The notes under the pieces were generated by a model. The model ran no database searches, was not told where the DNA came from, and saw nothing but the letters and a program-made list of their open reading frames with translations. A stretch of 64,000 nucleotides of DNA from Diploscapter coronatus (lineage: Eukaryota; Nematoda; Chromadorea; Rhabditida; Rhabditidae): contig OZ038423.1 of NCBI GenBank assembly GCA_964036155.1, forward strand, positions 68,091,249 through 68,155,248, written 5' to 3'. This document shows, piece after piece, positions 33,058-53,627 of the stretch. Within the stretch, counting starts at the first letter, position 1, and each line of letters begins with the position of its first letter. Made by a program: the position numbers and the translations under genes.

Positions 33058-35626
33058 TTATTCTATCGTAATTCCAAGCCATTTAAAAAGTGTGGTTTCG
33101 CTTTTCTTCCTGGCCTTCTTCAAAGCATCACTATCCTCAGACACTGGTGCGTACATGTCAGATGCATGGGACTCCCCTTAATTTTATAAAGCAATGACAG
33201 ATTATTGGAATTATTGAAGGATGAAAGATATGGCTACCTTCGATGACAACGGGAACTATGGCTGGATTGTCGCTTGAGAGTTTGCCAATAGTTCTCCAAG
33301 AATCTAACGATCCGCTCGGTAGAATTATATGTGAAGCGCCCTAAAAACACTGCAATGATCTATCTAATAAAAAAGGGTTGAAAACCAAACATGAATACCC
33401 TCATTTCCATCCCTCCATAATAGACATTTGTAGCTTCGACTTGCTTTTTGATCCAATCAATCGTAAATTTGGGATTGTGGAAAATATCGTAACACAGATC
33501 CACGAAATATCTAAAATAAATTAAATCTTGGCTTTATTTCCCGAAAATTACTCTAGTGATATTTTGCCGACTTCCCATTTACTTCCAATGCTTTTGGCGT
33601 CAATCGGCTGGAAATATCCTAATTCGTTGCAAGACATCCACAGCCAAGCTCTATCTGAAATTTATTTTTCGCGCAACAACATTATAAATCAGAATATTTT
33701 AAGATTTATGAGAAAAATTATGATCAGATACTAACCGACCGTCACGTCTCCGTATGATATATTTTGATAATACCGTATCGTCTTATCATAGTCAGTGTTT
33801 ACGCATTTCTGATTGTCAATATGAGTATCAAAGAGGAGGATTAATTTACCGATGCTGCATCCTGATAGTTGTGTTTGTAATTGTTAGAGTAAATCTCACG
33901 GATCTAAAATTTTAAAACTGTCATTATTATATCAAATATCAAATAATATGAATTTAAAGGATGCTACCGCTTGGATTTTATCCAATGAAGACAAACTCAT
34001 ATCGTTGTAGAGATTACAAATTTCGGATATGATTGCTCGCTAAATTCAAAATAATTTAACTAACGTTTTCCGTGGATATTATTATATATAAGACATACTT
34101 TTAAATGAATGATGTACAAAAATGGAATGTACATCCTCTCCCAAAATTTCATAACGTGCTTCTCATTATTCGGATCCAAATCCTGACAGAGACTAAGAGT
34201 TGTTGAAGTTAAAAAGTGTATGCATGTAATTTATCAAACCCAAAAGTATCCTTGATTTGCTTCCTTCCATCTTTCATATGAATAAGCTTCGTGACATCTT
34301 CGAAAGACTTCATCACGCTGGACCAACATGTTTCATTCGTTTCTTTAACCGCATCGAAGGCTGTCTTGTAAAACTCTGAATTTCAGACTCAAGAAAATAC
34401 ATAACTTGAAACTATGGAATGGTTCAGGGTTTTTTCCACTGAAATTTTGCATATTTATGAAAAAGGCAAGTGCTTTCTGCCCTGAATGATAGGAGAAGTA
34501 ATGCTACATTTGATAGGAATAAATATTTCAGGTTTTCAAATTGAAACTTTAATTCAAAGAACATCCTATTGGATAATACTGGGATTTATTTTTTCGAAGA
34601 TGAATTTTCAGAAATTTGACTCAGCGCATTTATCGATGTTGTAAATTAATACCGGAAAAATGGAATTTTGCGACGACAGGAGCGCTAGAGGCGATGGAAG
34701 CAAACACTGCTTCTGGATGGCGAATTCTGAGCCATGCAGCTAAGGTTCCTAAATTCGGATGACTAATTTTTATTATTCATATATCAAAATTTGCCCGAAT
34801 AGCTTGCACCGAATGCAACCCATTTTGCTTCCGCCAATTCTGGGAATTTCTTCCTCATTTCCTAAACGATGAATTTATCTGTGATTTAAGATTGTTCTAT
34901 GTTATTTACTTGGATGAAATAAGCGAAATCTTCAATGGCTTGTCTTGTACTCAGATATTTCAAATTTTCAATCGATAAATCGCTAAATTTTGAAATTAGG
35001 GAACTAATATCAAATGATCGTTGAGATTCTTTAAATGGGAGAAGTATTACGGTGTCGGTCTGGATTCTCCATAATATCGATGTTCTGTATTAAACATCCA
35101 CGCCCCGGCCTTCTTGGCAAGAATCGACATTTCAAAACTATCTGCAGTAATTAGACTAGCTCATTTTTTCTGATAAACTAGCATAGGTACTAGCCTTCTT
35201 CTAATTTAAATCCATGCTCAGGAAGCTCTGATCCAAGCATGATGAAAACGGGTCCACCCGGTTTATACCATCTTTTGTTGTAATAATATTTCTACAAATT
35301 TTTGACGATATCTTCTCATTTTGACAGTTGAAAGTAGTACCTGCTTGAATGTTCTGTTCACTTTCCCGAAATGGTCTATTCTTTGGTCGAAATAGTCCTT
35401 CACGACATCGGGGCTCAATTTTGAGGTTTTATTCTGTAATAAAACTTTTTGCAGAATAATGTGAAAAAAAAATCCCTACCCTCTTCAATTTCGCTATATG
35501 ATGCCAAAAGTCACTTTGCAGATCAAAGTATTTTTGATATTTTTGTATACTCGATTTCGTTGCAGCTTTATCAGGTGATGTGTCAACAAAGCAACAGCAG
35601 AGTAATAGGAAGGCAATAATCATCAT
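33058..35626 (-). CDS. Serine carboxypeptidase, peptidase family S28 (prolyl carboxypeptidase / thymus-specific serine protease type)
   Basis: Secreted or lysosomal alpha/beta-hydrolase that in characterised relatives cleaves after proline or releases short peptides. It begins with a signal peptide (MMIIAFLLLCCCFV). Conserved blocks occur in order: DYFDQRIDHFGKVNRTFKQ, YKPGGPVFIMLGSE, EHRYYGESRPTP, the nucleophile elbow WVAFGASYSG followed by TLAAWLRIRHPEAVFASIAS, the catalytic Asp region GASHIILPSGSLDSW, and the catalytic His in ESHASDMY, ending FKWLGITIE. All three triad residues are therefore present. About twelve exons; those between 33700 and 34400 were read only in part. One intron (34749-34794) appears to start with GC rather than GT (see findings). 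It ends tail-away from the P450 pseudogene and head-to-head with the P-glycoprotein gene, 197 bp apart, so the two may share a promoter region. Confidence 0.88.
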
Positions 35627-35823
35627 TCCTAAAATGTCGAATTTGATTCATGCCAGTACTAGTATAGTAATTAGAAATTATTACGCCACAATCACGAATG
35701 GCTGAATTTTTAAATATCATTTTATATGAATTTTCGATCGTTAAGATTTTTTAAATTTTCATGTCAAAAGTCAACAACGATTTCCAGTTTCCAAAATATC
35801 AATTGTACGTTTTTTCCTAGCGA

Positions 35824-43208
<7,385 letters not shown>

Positions 43209-43265
43209 AAAGAAGTTAATTAGAATGAATTAGATTTAATTAAATATCAATTAGTCGAGTAAAGT

Positions 43266-43271
43266 AATAAA
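43266..43271 (+). promoter_or_regulatory. Poly(A) signal AATAAA of the P-glycoprotein gene
   Basis: AATAAA lies 58 bp after the TGA at 43206-43208. It falls in the 87-bp gap to the convergent SLC22-type gene. Confidence 0.55.
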
Positions 43272-43295
43272 TATGTCTACAAAACAAAGAAATTC

Positions 43296-46187
43296 TTAAT
43301 TTTCTCTGATTTGCTCGGCATCATCTAGCATTCTCGTGGTTTGAATCGTTTGGTTCGGCTCTTCATCCATATGAACCCGATCCAAATCCACACCTTTCGT
43401 TTCGACCTTCAAGGATAATAATCGATCATTTACGTAATTATAATTCATTCGAATGAATCTACATCTCAATATCATTGGAGTTTGTAGGCGAAATTTAGCA
43501 ATTCAAAATGTACCTAGACATCATCACAAAAATGCAATTTCGATTTCTTCTAGGTAATTTTGAAACCGAAGGATTTAGAACTAAAATTAATACTCCAGTT
43601 TTAAGCGCAAAAACGTGTGATTTTACCAGTAATAAATAAGAAATTATGAGGTTGAATATCCCGATTACAACGACAAACAGGTACACAACTGGCGGCCAAA
43701 GTGATGCTAATTTTGTCAGCTAAATAAATGAGGACTTTTGAAAAATGAAAATTCATGTCCTTACGAATGGTGCCAGAATTCCACCGAATCTCGATACCAA
43801 GGAGCACGAGCCCAGGGCACTAGTCCGACATGCGGTCTCCATAGATTCAACAACGCAGAGGTAGTTCGCGTCCCAAAGAAACTCTAGAAAATTGAAAATA
43901 CTTTGCATATTCCAGAATTATTTCATTTCTACCCATGAATACCGTTCCAAATAGACTAATAACAAGAAATGGAATTCCCTAAAGTTTGAGAAAATGATTT
44001 CAGGAAAAGGATTTTAGCACCTACAGTGTATTCCTTAATTTTCAAAAATGTTAGAGCTGCGAAAAGAATGATGACAGTCAGCTGAGAGCCCTGATGAAGT
44101 GTTCGTCTTTTGAAGTTCGAGCAGTAGGTATCCACAAAGAGCAACATCTATAATTCAAAAAATATATATTGTAAATCTTTTTTCTTCGTTTTTAATTTTC
44201 GCAAAAGATTCAATCTCGAATTATTTGCAAAATAATAGGTTAGATTTTAAATATATCATCATTTTTTCATGACAGTATTTTTATGCTAAATCATTGATGT
44301 TTGAGATAAAGCATTTTTTGTTCTTCCAATTCTCTTACCTTCTTTGATACAATGATGAACACGGCAAATAGGATTTGATTAACGAATAGGTCTCCAGAAA
44401 TGGTATTCGAATAGAAATCGACTGCATAACTGCAGATGGAAGAGACGAACCAGATGAACCAAAAACCAGCCAGTCGCTTGAAGAGTCCTTTTGTCCGCAC
44501 GATTTCACATAGCGTCTTTAATTGCATTAACTTTTATCATAAAACTCATCGAATATTTTCAACAGGTAATTCTCAAGATCGAAAATATCTTTAAGATTCT
44601 TATCTGAGCAAATATGCTAATTTTATCGTAATTAATACCTTTGAATGTTCAATGGTCTCTCTCTGGACTGGAACGTAAGGAATACCAGCCACCTTTGCAA
44701 TGTGTTCATCGCTTTTTCTCATTTCCTCGAGCCGGCCCTAAATTTACAAAAACTTGTTTAATTTGATGCATCAATTTACTTTGCTATGAAGCCAGGTAGG
44801 GCTTTCCGGGAAGATGAATGCCAGAATGAATACCGCAGGAATTGAGATGTAGGTACAGATCTTGATTGTCAAACGCCATTCTCGAATCCACATGCAAATC
44901 AATGTCAACATCAATCGCGTCCAACCCTGAACGCCCTTTTGTATACCACATTGGGAAATAAGTTATGTTGGAATTCTATGGATTGCATAATATTTTCGTT
45001 TTATCGCTATGCTAAGCAATACAAAGTTGTCGCATTCTAATGGTAAGAGGAGAAAGGAGACAAAACATTGGCAAATTGATTATTTTTACCCAATTGAAGA
45101 ATGTCCTAAGTGCCATTCGCTGTTGAGGCAGAAGTCCTTCCATGATCAGGGTGATGCCGACGATGGCTGAGCCGCCAACACCTGATCCGAGGAGAAACTG
45201 CAGTCCGATAAGAATATATGGATTTGCTGGCGCATGGGCTAACTAAAGTCGGTCTTGAAGTGCTCTAACTGTATGCAAACGTTTTGGATGTAAACATTTT
45301 TGTACAATAACGAAACACCTTGTAGTACAAGCAAGGAAGAGTCCTTCGATTAACTATGTTATAAGAGTTCAATTTCTGTATAAAAATTCCTACACCCAAA
45401 TTTTGCAGGAATCTCATCAAATTCAATTCAAAACATACCATGAGATTAGAAATAATCGCTGCTGTGAGAGCAAAAATGGTGACTTTCTTGCGACCGACAA
45501 TGTCTCCCAACGGTCCATAGATGAGAGTGCCTGTGAGCACACCGACGAACAGCATCGATGTGAACCACGGCACATATTTGTCGTTGGGCGGACAGATCCA
45601 GCCGAATTCTTCACGTATCGAATAGAAATGTACATCATGGAGCGTGATATTTCCTTTGCAACTTGTAAATATCGTACAGTTCGACGTTATTGGACCGCCG
45701 TCTAAAAGAAAATTGAAACAAGCTCCTTGAAATAGTTCTTTTTCTTGGCAAGAATTATCGGATTTTCATTTATCAGTTTTGCCAATGACCGATTTCATGA
45801 GACCAAATTTTAAAAATATGCAAGGTGTGAATTTCGTAATATCGAATAATTGGCAAGGTAATTCATAAAATCTTTGACCTATATATCTAGAAGCTTCCTA
45901 CAACACGGCGTAAATTGTAGAAGATAAAAATTTCATGTCAAGTATTTGTAGTCTACAATGAAAATAGATACTTTTTAGAGGAAAAAGGAGTGGCGGAAAA
46001 AATTTGTTAATCGCTAACTATTTATCAAAAGTAAGAGGTAAATTTATTTTGAAGTCTTGAAATTACCACAACTCCATTTCGGTGATGCTAGCGAGAAAAT
46101 CGTAAAGAGCATTTGTGTCCCAAAGAATAGAATGAGCAACCAAGTGAACATAGATATTACATGATAGCGATTAGCGTCGAATAACAT
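43296..46187 (-). CDS. SLC22-type organic cation/anion transporter (MFS)
   Basis: Twelve-helix MFS membrane transporter for small organic ions. N-terminal segment LFDANRYHVISMFTW with a first helix (about 46060-46187) leads into an extracellular loop rich in Cys and Asn-linked sites (SPKWSC, SNCTIF, TSCKGNITLHD, WICPPNDKYV). Next come the TM2 region LFVGVLTGTLIYGPLGDIVG and the MFS motif GDIVGRKK (about 45500-45570). Later exons include the SLC22-like block FLWDANYLCVVESMETACRT followed by SCSLVSRFGGILAPF (near 43760-43890), and the sugar/SLC22 end motif VETKG before the cytosolic tail EQIREN and stop at 43296-43298. About ten exons. The start is the ATG at 46185-46187, just after an acceptor; an upstream coding exon is not excluded. 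SV2-like proteins are the main alternative. Confidence 0.84.
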
Positions 46188-46744
46188 CTCCTGAAGCTGA
46201 AAGTAACATTTTCTGCGCGATGAAAAATTTGAAATTATGATAAGATAAAGCAATTTTTCGAATTTTATTGAGTTATTATCGAATAATAAATTTCGCGTTT
46301 CCTCACTTGTAATTTTAATTTCATTCCAATTTTGGCTTTTTCAAAATTGAAAAATAAAATTTTCAAGACAAATTAATAGTAATTTTTTATAATAAAATAA
46401 TAATATGAAAGAAGAAATTTTGTCAAGCAGACATCAAGATAAATCGATGGTGTCTGGTAGTAAACTGATGTGAAAACGGAAGGGACATAGAAAGGTGTAA
46501 TTTCTTAGCATTTCATACTTGCCAAAGTGTAAAAAATCGATCGTTGCATTTAATGAAGACTTTAAGTTAGGAAAAATAACACGCATAAAACGAATACTGG
46601 AAGTTGCAAAATAAAATATTATCGAGGAAATTTCCAATGAAAATTTACACAAATTGATATTGGCAATGCGAAAAATCCACTGAGAACTTGAAGGCTGTGA
46701 ATAAAGTCTATGAAGTCAGTTGAGAAATTCTAAACACAATTATT
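46188..46744. other. Upstream region of the SLC22-type gene
   Basis: No conserved coding sequence. The minus-strand open frame at 46434-46652 has hydrophobic character but no clean splice link to the SLC22-type gene. Confidence 0.3.
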
Positions 46745-48352
46745 GAGTATATTAGCCATTCTATACAAAAGTGAAGCATTGCTGGGAAGGGCTTGGCACA
46801 GCCCAAAATTGATACTATCGAAAATGATTCCAAATAACATAATCGAGAGTGGAAAATCCGAAAATCGAGGTCCCGAAGCTCGGATGTGCGTTGTTTACGC
46901 TGTAGCGAATGTCGTATTCTAAAATTCGAAAATCGCCCAGAGGCATAAAAGCCCGTCAATACCTATATTAAACGCTTCGTCTTGATGAGATAAACAACTT
47001 TCATTAACAAAATTTTCCGATCCGATGCTTGCATAAAAAGTTATAGACCAAAAATGCTAAAATTGACTAAAGCAACGACATTTTTGATCAGTACGTCTGT
47101 AAAACGCAAATGATACCCGATTTTATTTCATATTATTTTACCTGAGCATTCAAGGAAGAAAATAGTATATGATACTTGCCATAAAAGTGACTTCCTTTGG
47201 AGAAATTAATTTTTGAAAAAATTTGGTCAAATGTCGCTTTGAACAAAAAAAATCATATTTCACTGGTTATCAGTGATAAATTAATAATTATTTTTTTATT
47301 TGATTACTATGAATATTCAGTTTTATTAAACATTAAAAAAGAAAATTTTTAATGTCGACTTTTGAGGAAATGCGCACTTTTCCGCGTCTTGATTACATAT
47401 TTTTCATAATATCCTGGGCTTATGCGTAAATGACGTTGGAAAAATTCTTTCTTTCGGTATGTTGTGTAGAATGACATGGTGAACAACTTTCATCATTGGA
47501 CTAACCCCGAATTCATTGTCTTTAGGGCCCCAGAATTTTTTGAAGTTCAACGACTAATTATTGCGAAGTGCCGTTTGGACAAAAGTTTTCAAAAATTCAT
47601 AATTTCCTTATTTCTGAACCAAATTTCATGATTATTTTTTTATTTTATAGATCTTGAGTAGTAGAATAATGTAAAAATAAGAAGAAATTTTTTAAAATTA
47701 TTTTTTTGTGGGAAAAGTTACCCTACATACTCGTACTGTGTTTACAAGTATAATTTGAGTTAACGCCGGAGTTTTTCGTGAAATCTTGCAGAGCTCTTCA
47801 AGTTGATCAACTTTTGTTCCAGAACTTATTCTAGAATGTGCATACACAGGAAGATATAATTTTTTCGGTCAAAGTAGCATTTGACCAAAATTTTCAAAAA
47901 TTAATTTCTCAAAAAGAAGTCACTTTTATGGCAAGTATCATATACCTAACTCTTTCTAATGAACTGAGCTACAATAATCTGCAAAAATTAGCGGTATCAT
48001 TTGCGTTTTACGAGCGTACTGACCGAAACTAGTGTTGTTTCGGTCGATTTTGACACTTTTCGGTCTATAACTTTTTGTGTAAGCATCAGATTGAAAAATT
48101 ATGTTAATGAAAGTTGTTTATCTCATCAAGACAAAGCGTTTGATATAAGTATTGACGGGTTTTTATGCTTCTGGGCGATTTTCGAATTTTAGAGTACAAC
48201 ATTCGCTACAGCGTAAATAACGCGCGCCCGAGCTCCGAGATCTCGATTTTCGGATTCCCCACCCTCGATTACATTGTCTGGACCCATTTCCGAGAAAATA
48301 ATTTTGGGGCTGTGCCAAGCCATTCTAGCGATTTCCATAGAATGGCTGATAA
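46745..48352. mobile_element. 1.6-kb foldback element with about 500-bp inverted arms
   Basis: The left arm (about 46745-47255) and right arm (about 47853-48352) are reverse complements with mismatches over nearly their whole length. Matching landmarks are TAGCCATTCTAT ends, GGCTTGGCACAGCCC, CGCTGTAGCGAATGT, AATCGCCCAGAGGCATAAAA, TCTTGATGAGATAAACAACT and TGCCATAAAAGTGACTTC. The 600-bp spacer (47256-47852) has no open frame resembling a transposase. The arms differ by many substitutions, so the insertion is not recent. Open frames reported inside are properties of the arms. Confidence 0.85.
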
Positions 48353-48956
48353 ATGAATACCATCGTCTACTCGCTCAAATAACCTAATAAAAGGTTGAAA
48401 TATCGGTAATATCGATACTTTATAGTGTTAAACAATGATTCGGCATAATTTACTAGCCTTTTTGTTAATCAAAATGCTTTTGGTAACAAAGTGCTCGCAG
48501 CCCCTCTCAAACGATTTACAAATTTCGATGTCAAAATTAGCATGTTATAGTTTTTTGGTCCTAAGTATCCAAAAATTAGGTCAAAAGTCGTCGGAAAAGT
48601 TACGTTGCACAGAATGCAACTGAGACCTATCGAATGATGTATCATACATGGGGGTACAATAGACAGGTGGCTAGAAATAAGCCTGAACACAGACAGACAG
48701 ACACATTTTGCAAAAATACTAAAAAAGGAGACTCTTTCTGGTACAGTGATGTGTGTAGTTTTTGTACTTATGAAGGTTTATTAATTTGTTCTTCTTGGAC
48801 TTATCGCTGAATTGTGTGTTGACTCCTATTTACTCTGTGCCTGCAATCGCTCTATGCCTGCCTCTATCTTTTCATTTCTCTACACTTGCCATTTGCCAAG
48901 TTGCGATCAAATTTTTGTTCAATTTAGTAATCAGTTGACTGAATTTTATGCACTTT
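48353..48956. other. Intergenic region between two repeat elements
   Basis: No gene is recognised. A short ACAGACAGACAGACAC microsatellite lies near 48690-48705. Confidence 0.35.
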
Positions 48957-49135
48957 GGGCCCGTTCACTTAGTTGCAATGCAACTTGCAATTTGCAACTC
49001 GCTTGAAATAGCATGGAAAATCAAGAGAACGCAAGAAATTATGCAATCGATGCAATTGCGCTCTCTTCACTTCCCATGTTATTTCGAGCGAGTTGCAAAT
49101 TGCAAGTTGCATTGCAACTAAGTCCGAACGGGCCC
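48957..49135. mobile_element. 179-bp near-perfect palindromic element
   Basis: The left arm starts GGGCCCGTTCACTTAGTTGC and the right arm ends GCAACTAAGTCCGAACGGGCCC. Pairing continues inward for about 70 bp with few mismatches through TTGCAACTCGCTTGAAATA and CCATG, leaving a loop of about 40 bp. No open frame exists. The high arm identity suggests recent activity or strong folding. Confidence 0.8.
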
Positions 49136-49855
49136 TGAAATAGCCTCTGGTCTATTCACTGCAAAGGCAGTGCACCCTTTTCGCTTGACGAAAATTCATT
49201 TGGCTCTCTAAACATAGGCGAATAAGTTGACTGTTTTTGAATCATTCTGAAGATAATTTTGTGATCTGACTATTTTTTCTCTAAACGATTTTACAAATGA
49301 AGTAAATAAGAGAATTTCATATTGGAAAATTAGTTCATGCGAACTTATTCCAATCAATCCTCATTCTCATTTCAATTTCCAAATTTAACTGAAATTTTGA
49401 ATAATCTTCACAGCGCTTTTTAAAAATAATGTTGTCAAGGTAAATGGTTCATTATAATCGACAAATAATGTCGAATTTAGTTTATCTGAGATAAAAATAT
49501 TTAGTAGGGGTAATTAAAGTTCTAGTATGATTATTTAATTATCTAATGTTTTCTATTTAGTTGAAAATATAGTAGATTTTGGTTGATAAGCATTTATTAG
49601 ATGGAATCAGCTTAGTGGTGGTTGGTCAGGTCATCCCACAATCTCAGACCTTTTATTTAAATCAGTTAGTTATAAAATTTAGGCAGAATATAGGAAATCT
49701 AGTTAAAGTATGGCTCAGTTGCTAACTGACTTTAGTTCTAGAATTGCATAATTTTAGGAAGCGAGTCAATTTTTAAGTTAAATAAATTTATATTAAAGAA
49801 TTGGTAATGGATATTATCAAGACATCATAAAATGATGAAGATAAAATGATTTTAG
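49136..49855. other. Upstream region of the carotenoid oxygenase gene
   Basis: No coding sequence is seen. ATTTTAG directly precedes the start codon at 49856, a possible trans- or cis-splice acceptor. Confidence 0.35.
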
Positions 49856-52800
49856 ATGCATCACAGTTCATCCGAGGTCGGGAAGTTCGCGACGGTCTTC
49901 GAAAACTACGACAATGTGGAAACTCCCGTTGAGTGCGAGTTGAGGGGTGAGAAAATTCCAAGCAAGGAGGCTTCAACGATATTGACAACTCTCCATTTAC
50001 AGGCACACCGCCAAAGTTCCTGGAGGGCACGATGCTGTGCAACGGGCCGGGAATGTTCCAGATTGGAAACGACATGTACAAGCATTGGTTCGATGGGCTC
50101 GCCTATCCGCAGAGATATCATTTCCAGGACGGAAAGGTAGAAAAGCATGAAAAATTAGGAATTGTGTAGTTCTTTTAGATGAAAAAGTGCACGATGCTAA
50201 TTCTTGCTAGAGGCTCACTCTTTTCTTCATTCATTTCATTTTCTCTTTCAAGATTAGAAAAAACGCTTATTTACATTGTTTACTTGAAAAATAAATTTAT
50301 CCGCAATATCGAAATGACAACTTCCAGTTGTTCTATTCGGCGAAGTTCATCGAGACGAATGACTACATGAACAACATCAACAATCGAACGATCATGACAT
50401 CCTCTTTCGGCACCTACAAATTCCCTGACCCCTGCAAGAGGATCTACGGCAGGTTCGAGACCAAATTCGACAAAGGGGATGCCGATTCTCCAGCGGGTAA
50501 GCCTATTGAGTATTGAGTGAATAATTATTTGAAGCTACTGAAATTGAACTTGTCTAGAGTCTATAAATGAAATGAGAATTTTCTCACGTTTGAAAGGTCA
50601 TTTTTACTATGATTAGCAGGAAGAATTTGTTTCCTCGAATTACAGTGAATTTTTGACGTTTGAAATTTCTAATCCGAAAAAAATCCTGTTGAAATTTTGA
50701 TTTCAAAGAGGATGTACATTCTTCAGAGAATCCGAGTGTGTCTTTCCGGCAGCACGGCGATGGAATCTACGCCTGCACGGAGTCGCCCATTCTCTACAGA
50801 ATCGATCCGGACTCGCTTTCCATTCTTGGAAGGGTGGGTTTTGAATTTTTAAATCGAAAAAATCTCACGCATTTTTGTAAATATTTAAAAACATTTTTGG
50901 TGAACTTGTTATTTCGGAAGAGAAAAATGATCTAAAATCGCCTTTTGATTCATCAATCATTTTTGTATTGTAAATTTCGTTCCTGAAATATCTTTCACCC
51001 TTTCACACAACTTGAAAAATTAAAAATAATGATTGTTTATTTTCAGCTAGATATGAGCCAGTATGTCTGTGTGTATACCTACACGGCTCACTCGAATAGC
51101 GATTACGAGGTGAGTTGAAGTCGAAGAATGAAAAATAAGATAAATTGTAAGGGAAACGTCTACAACATCGGGACGAAATTCTTGAGCACGCATCCCGAGT
51201 ACATCTTTACGAAGACAATGAATCCGGCCAACAATCCGAATGCAAAGAATCGACACACCTGCGAGGACACCAGGATTGTCGGCACCGTCAAGAGCACTGC
51301 GGTACGTAAAGACAATTTCGTAGAATTATATCAAACTGAAAATGTCAATACAATGAAATACCATTGAAAAAGAAAATCACACACGCACACATTTTTCATG
51401 GCCTATCATATAAACATTTCCTCATCTTGTTGTCTTTATCGTGTTGCCTTGCATTTATCAAATATCAGTATGAGAAAACGATTGATATATGAACAATTGA
51501 GACTCCATTCAACTATTACTTGTTTCCAGAAAATAATTATGAAACTCAGGCGGATAGTCCGTGCTATTACCATTCATTTGGGATGACGCAGAACCACTTC
51601 GTTCTGCTCGAGGGACCGGTGCGCATCTCTTTAAAAGACATAGCCACTAGGTAAATGGATTTGATATAAAGTCAGAGTTTTGTAATTTTGTGAAATATGA
51701 AAAATGATGAAAAGAAAGAAAAATCTTAGCTCAAAGTTCGCACAGCTACCATGCCTTTCTCGTTTTTCTCGAATTTAGTTTCATGTAGATTTTCCGAAAA
51801 GTAATAAAATTTACCGAATGGATAAAAGAATTATATGGATAATTTTGCAGACACAAGATGAAGAAGAGCTACAACGAGTGCATGTTCTACGACCCGTCGC
51901 TCGGCACGAATGTGTTCGTCGTCGACCAGAGGACAGGCAAGCAAACGCCCATCACTGTTAGTTTTTTCCTTCAGTTTGAGCAAAGATGATTTTGGAGTGA
52001 TTATAAATTGCCAGAAATGATTGCTATTGCTGAAATTATTTGAAATTTCAAATTCTTGGCGAAGTTTATGAACATTTTTGGAAAAAAAAACTGTTTCAGT
52101 ACAAGGCCTCGTCATTCTTCACATTTCACCATGCAAACGCGTTCGAGAAGGACGGTAATTTGATAGTCGACTACTGTAGGTATGATAAGCAGGAAATGGA
52201 TAACGTTCAAATCAAGAACCTATGAAATTCCAGAATGCGTAAGCCGGACATCTTCCAGGCCTTTTCTCTCGAAAGCATGCGAAAAGGCAACTTCCTCAAC
52301 ACCGATGTGAGTCTGATTTTTAGGCATTATTTTTGTCCTTTGTCAAATATTTTAAGCAATTTGGAAGTTAATATTACAAAATTGTGGGACTGAATTCTTT
52401 TCTTTTTCATGCATTTTTTGCTCAAAATAATGAATTTATGAACGATGTGTTCTAAATTTAATGATCACGAAAAATTTCATAGGTGTCTGATAATCAATTA
52501 ATCAATGATTAATCCATTTCAGGACATGGACCGAGCAGCGTACCTGGCGAGAATGGTGATTCCTCTGTCGATTCCGAAAGACGCGAAGGTCAGCGACGAT
52601 CTACTCAAAGGCATCGGCCCCTACGGGAAGGGATGCTCGGCCGTTCTGCGCGAGAACAACACCATATTCTTGGTAGAGAAATTGATATTTTTGAAATAGA
52701 TTTTCTTTACTTTCCAAAAACTCTGAGAAGATTTACAACTTCTGAAGATTATCAATTGCGATGCAATATGAGGTCGCTTATTTGAAAGTTGAATTTTAAA

Positions 52801-53617
52801 ATACAGATTTTGAAAATTTATAGTTTTAAAGTGGCAATTACTCCAGTTTATATTCTTCAAATTTTCAGGAAGATGCAATCATAACAGACCAGAGCTTCGA
52901 ATTTCCTCGCTACAATTATGATCACTACAATCTGCGCGAGTATCGTTATGTCTACGGCAGCTCCATTCTCAAATATGAAACCAACTTGGCAGGGGTTAGT
53001 GAATTGTCTTTATTCCAAAGGTTGCAAATAAGATCGGATAGATTCTATTCGGCATTATTTTTCGAAGGTTTTGCAATTCGATTTCTGCTTTTCCATATTG
53101 AGATTCTTTCATGAAATCTCTTTGAATTCGATTCTTTAGATTGTGAAGGCAGACTTAATCGACCGCATGAACGTGAAGATTTGGCACAGGGAGAACCAGA
53201 GTCAGCTGTGTGCAGAGCCTGTCTTCATGCCTGATCCCAACGGGAAGGAGGAAGACGATGGTAGGGAAATTTTAACATTATCTATGACTTGTAATTACAT
53301 CTTTCAAATTCAATATTTTATTCATCATGAATGCATGAAGTTTCCAAAGAAATTGTCATTAACTTTACTTCTTCTTGTAAAAATTCAGAGTTTTCACTTC
53401 AACTGTTCAAATTGAAATTTTTAAGGATCTGAAACAAAAACTATTTGTTGCAGGAATTGTGGTGTGCCCAGTAATGATAATGAATGGCAAGGAGAATCCG
53501 TTCGTTCTAGTGCTGAACGCGAAGGACCTCAAGGAAATGTGCAGATACATCATTCCACAGGACAGAATCCCCTTCGGATTCCACTCCATGTTCGTTCAGA
53601 GACCCCGTACTCACTAG
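49856..53617 (+). CDS. bcmo: Carotenoid cleavage oxygenase (BCO/RPE65 family)
   Basis: Non-haem iron enzyme of the seven-bladed beta-propeller family, which splits carotenoids such as beta-carotene to retinal or apocarotenals. Fourteen exons in consistent phase: 49856-49946, 50003-50136, 50328-50496, 50727-50833, 51047-51109, 51152-51301, 51550-51650, 51851-51956, 52100-52179, 52234-52306, 52523-52672, 52869-52994, 53140-53260, 53454-53617; 544 residues, the usual length. The N-terminal block GTMLCNGPGMFQIG then HWFDGLAYPQR matches the family. Four iron-ligand His are all visible: TAHSNSDYE, YYHSFGMTQN, FTFHHANAFE and PFGFHSMF near the C-terminus. In the seventh exon the acceptor at 51549 is chosen over the nearer one at 51539 because only it keeps phase. 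The isomerase versus cleavage activity cannot be told from sequence. Confidence 0.95.
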
Positions 53618-53627
53618 AGAAGGCCAG

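Noticed and set aside
45403..45705. 100-residue + strand open frame
   Set aside because: Antisense to the SLC22-type exon whose reading matches the family.
48690..48705. ACAG microsatellite
   Set aside because: Short simple repeat of no evident importance.
49788..50148. Minus-strand open frames of 80-97 residues
   Set aside because: Antisense to the first two carotenoid oxygenase exons.
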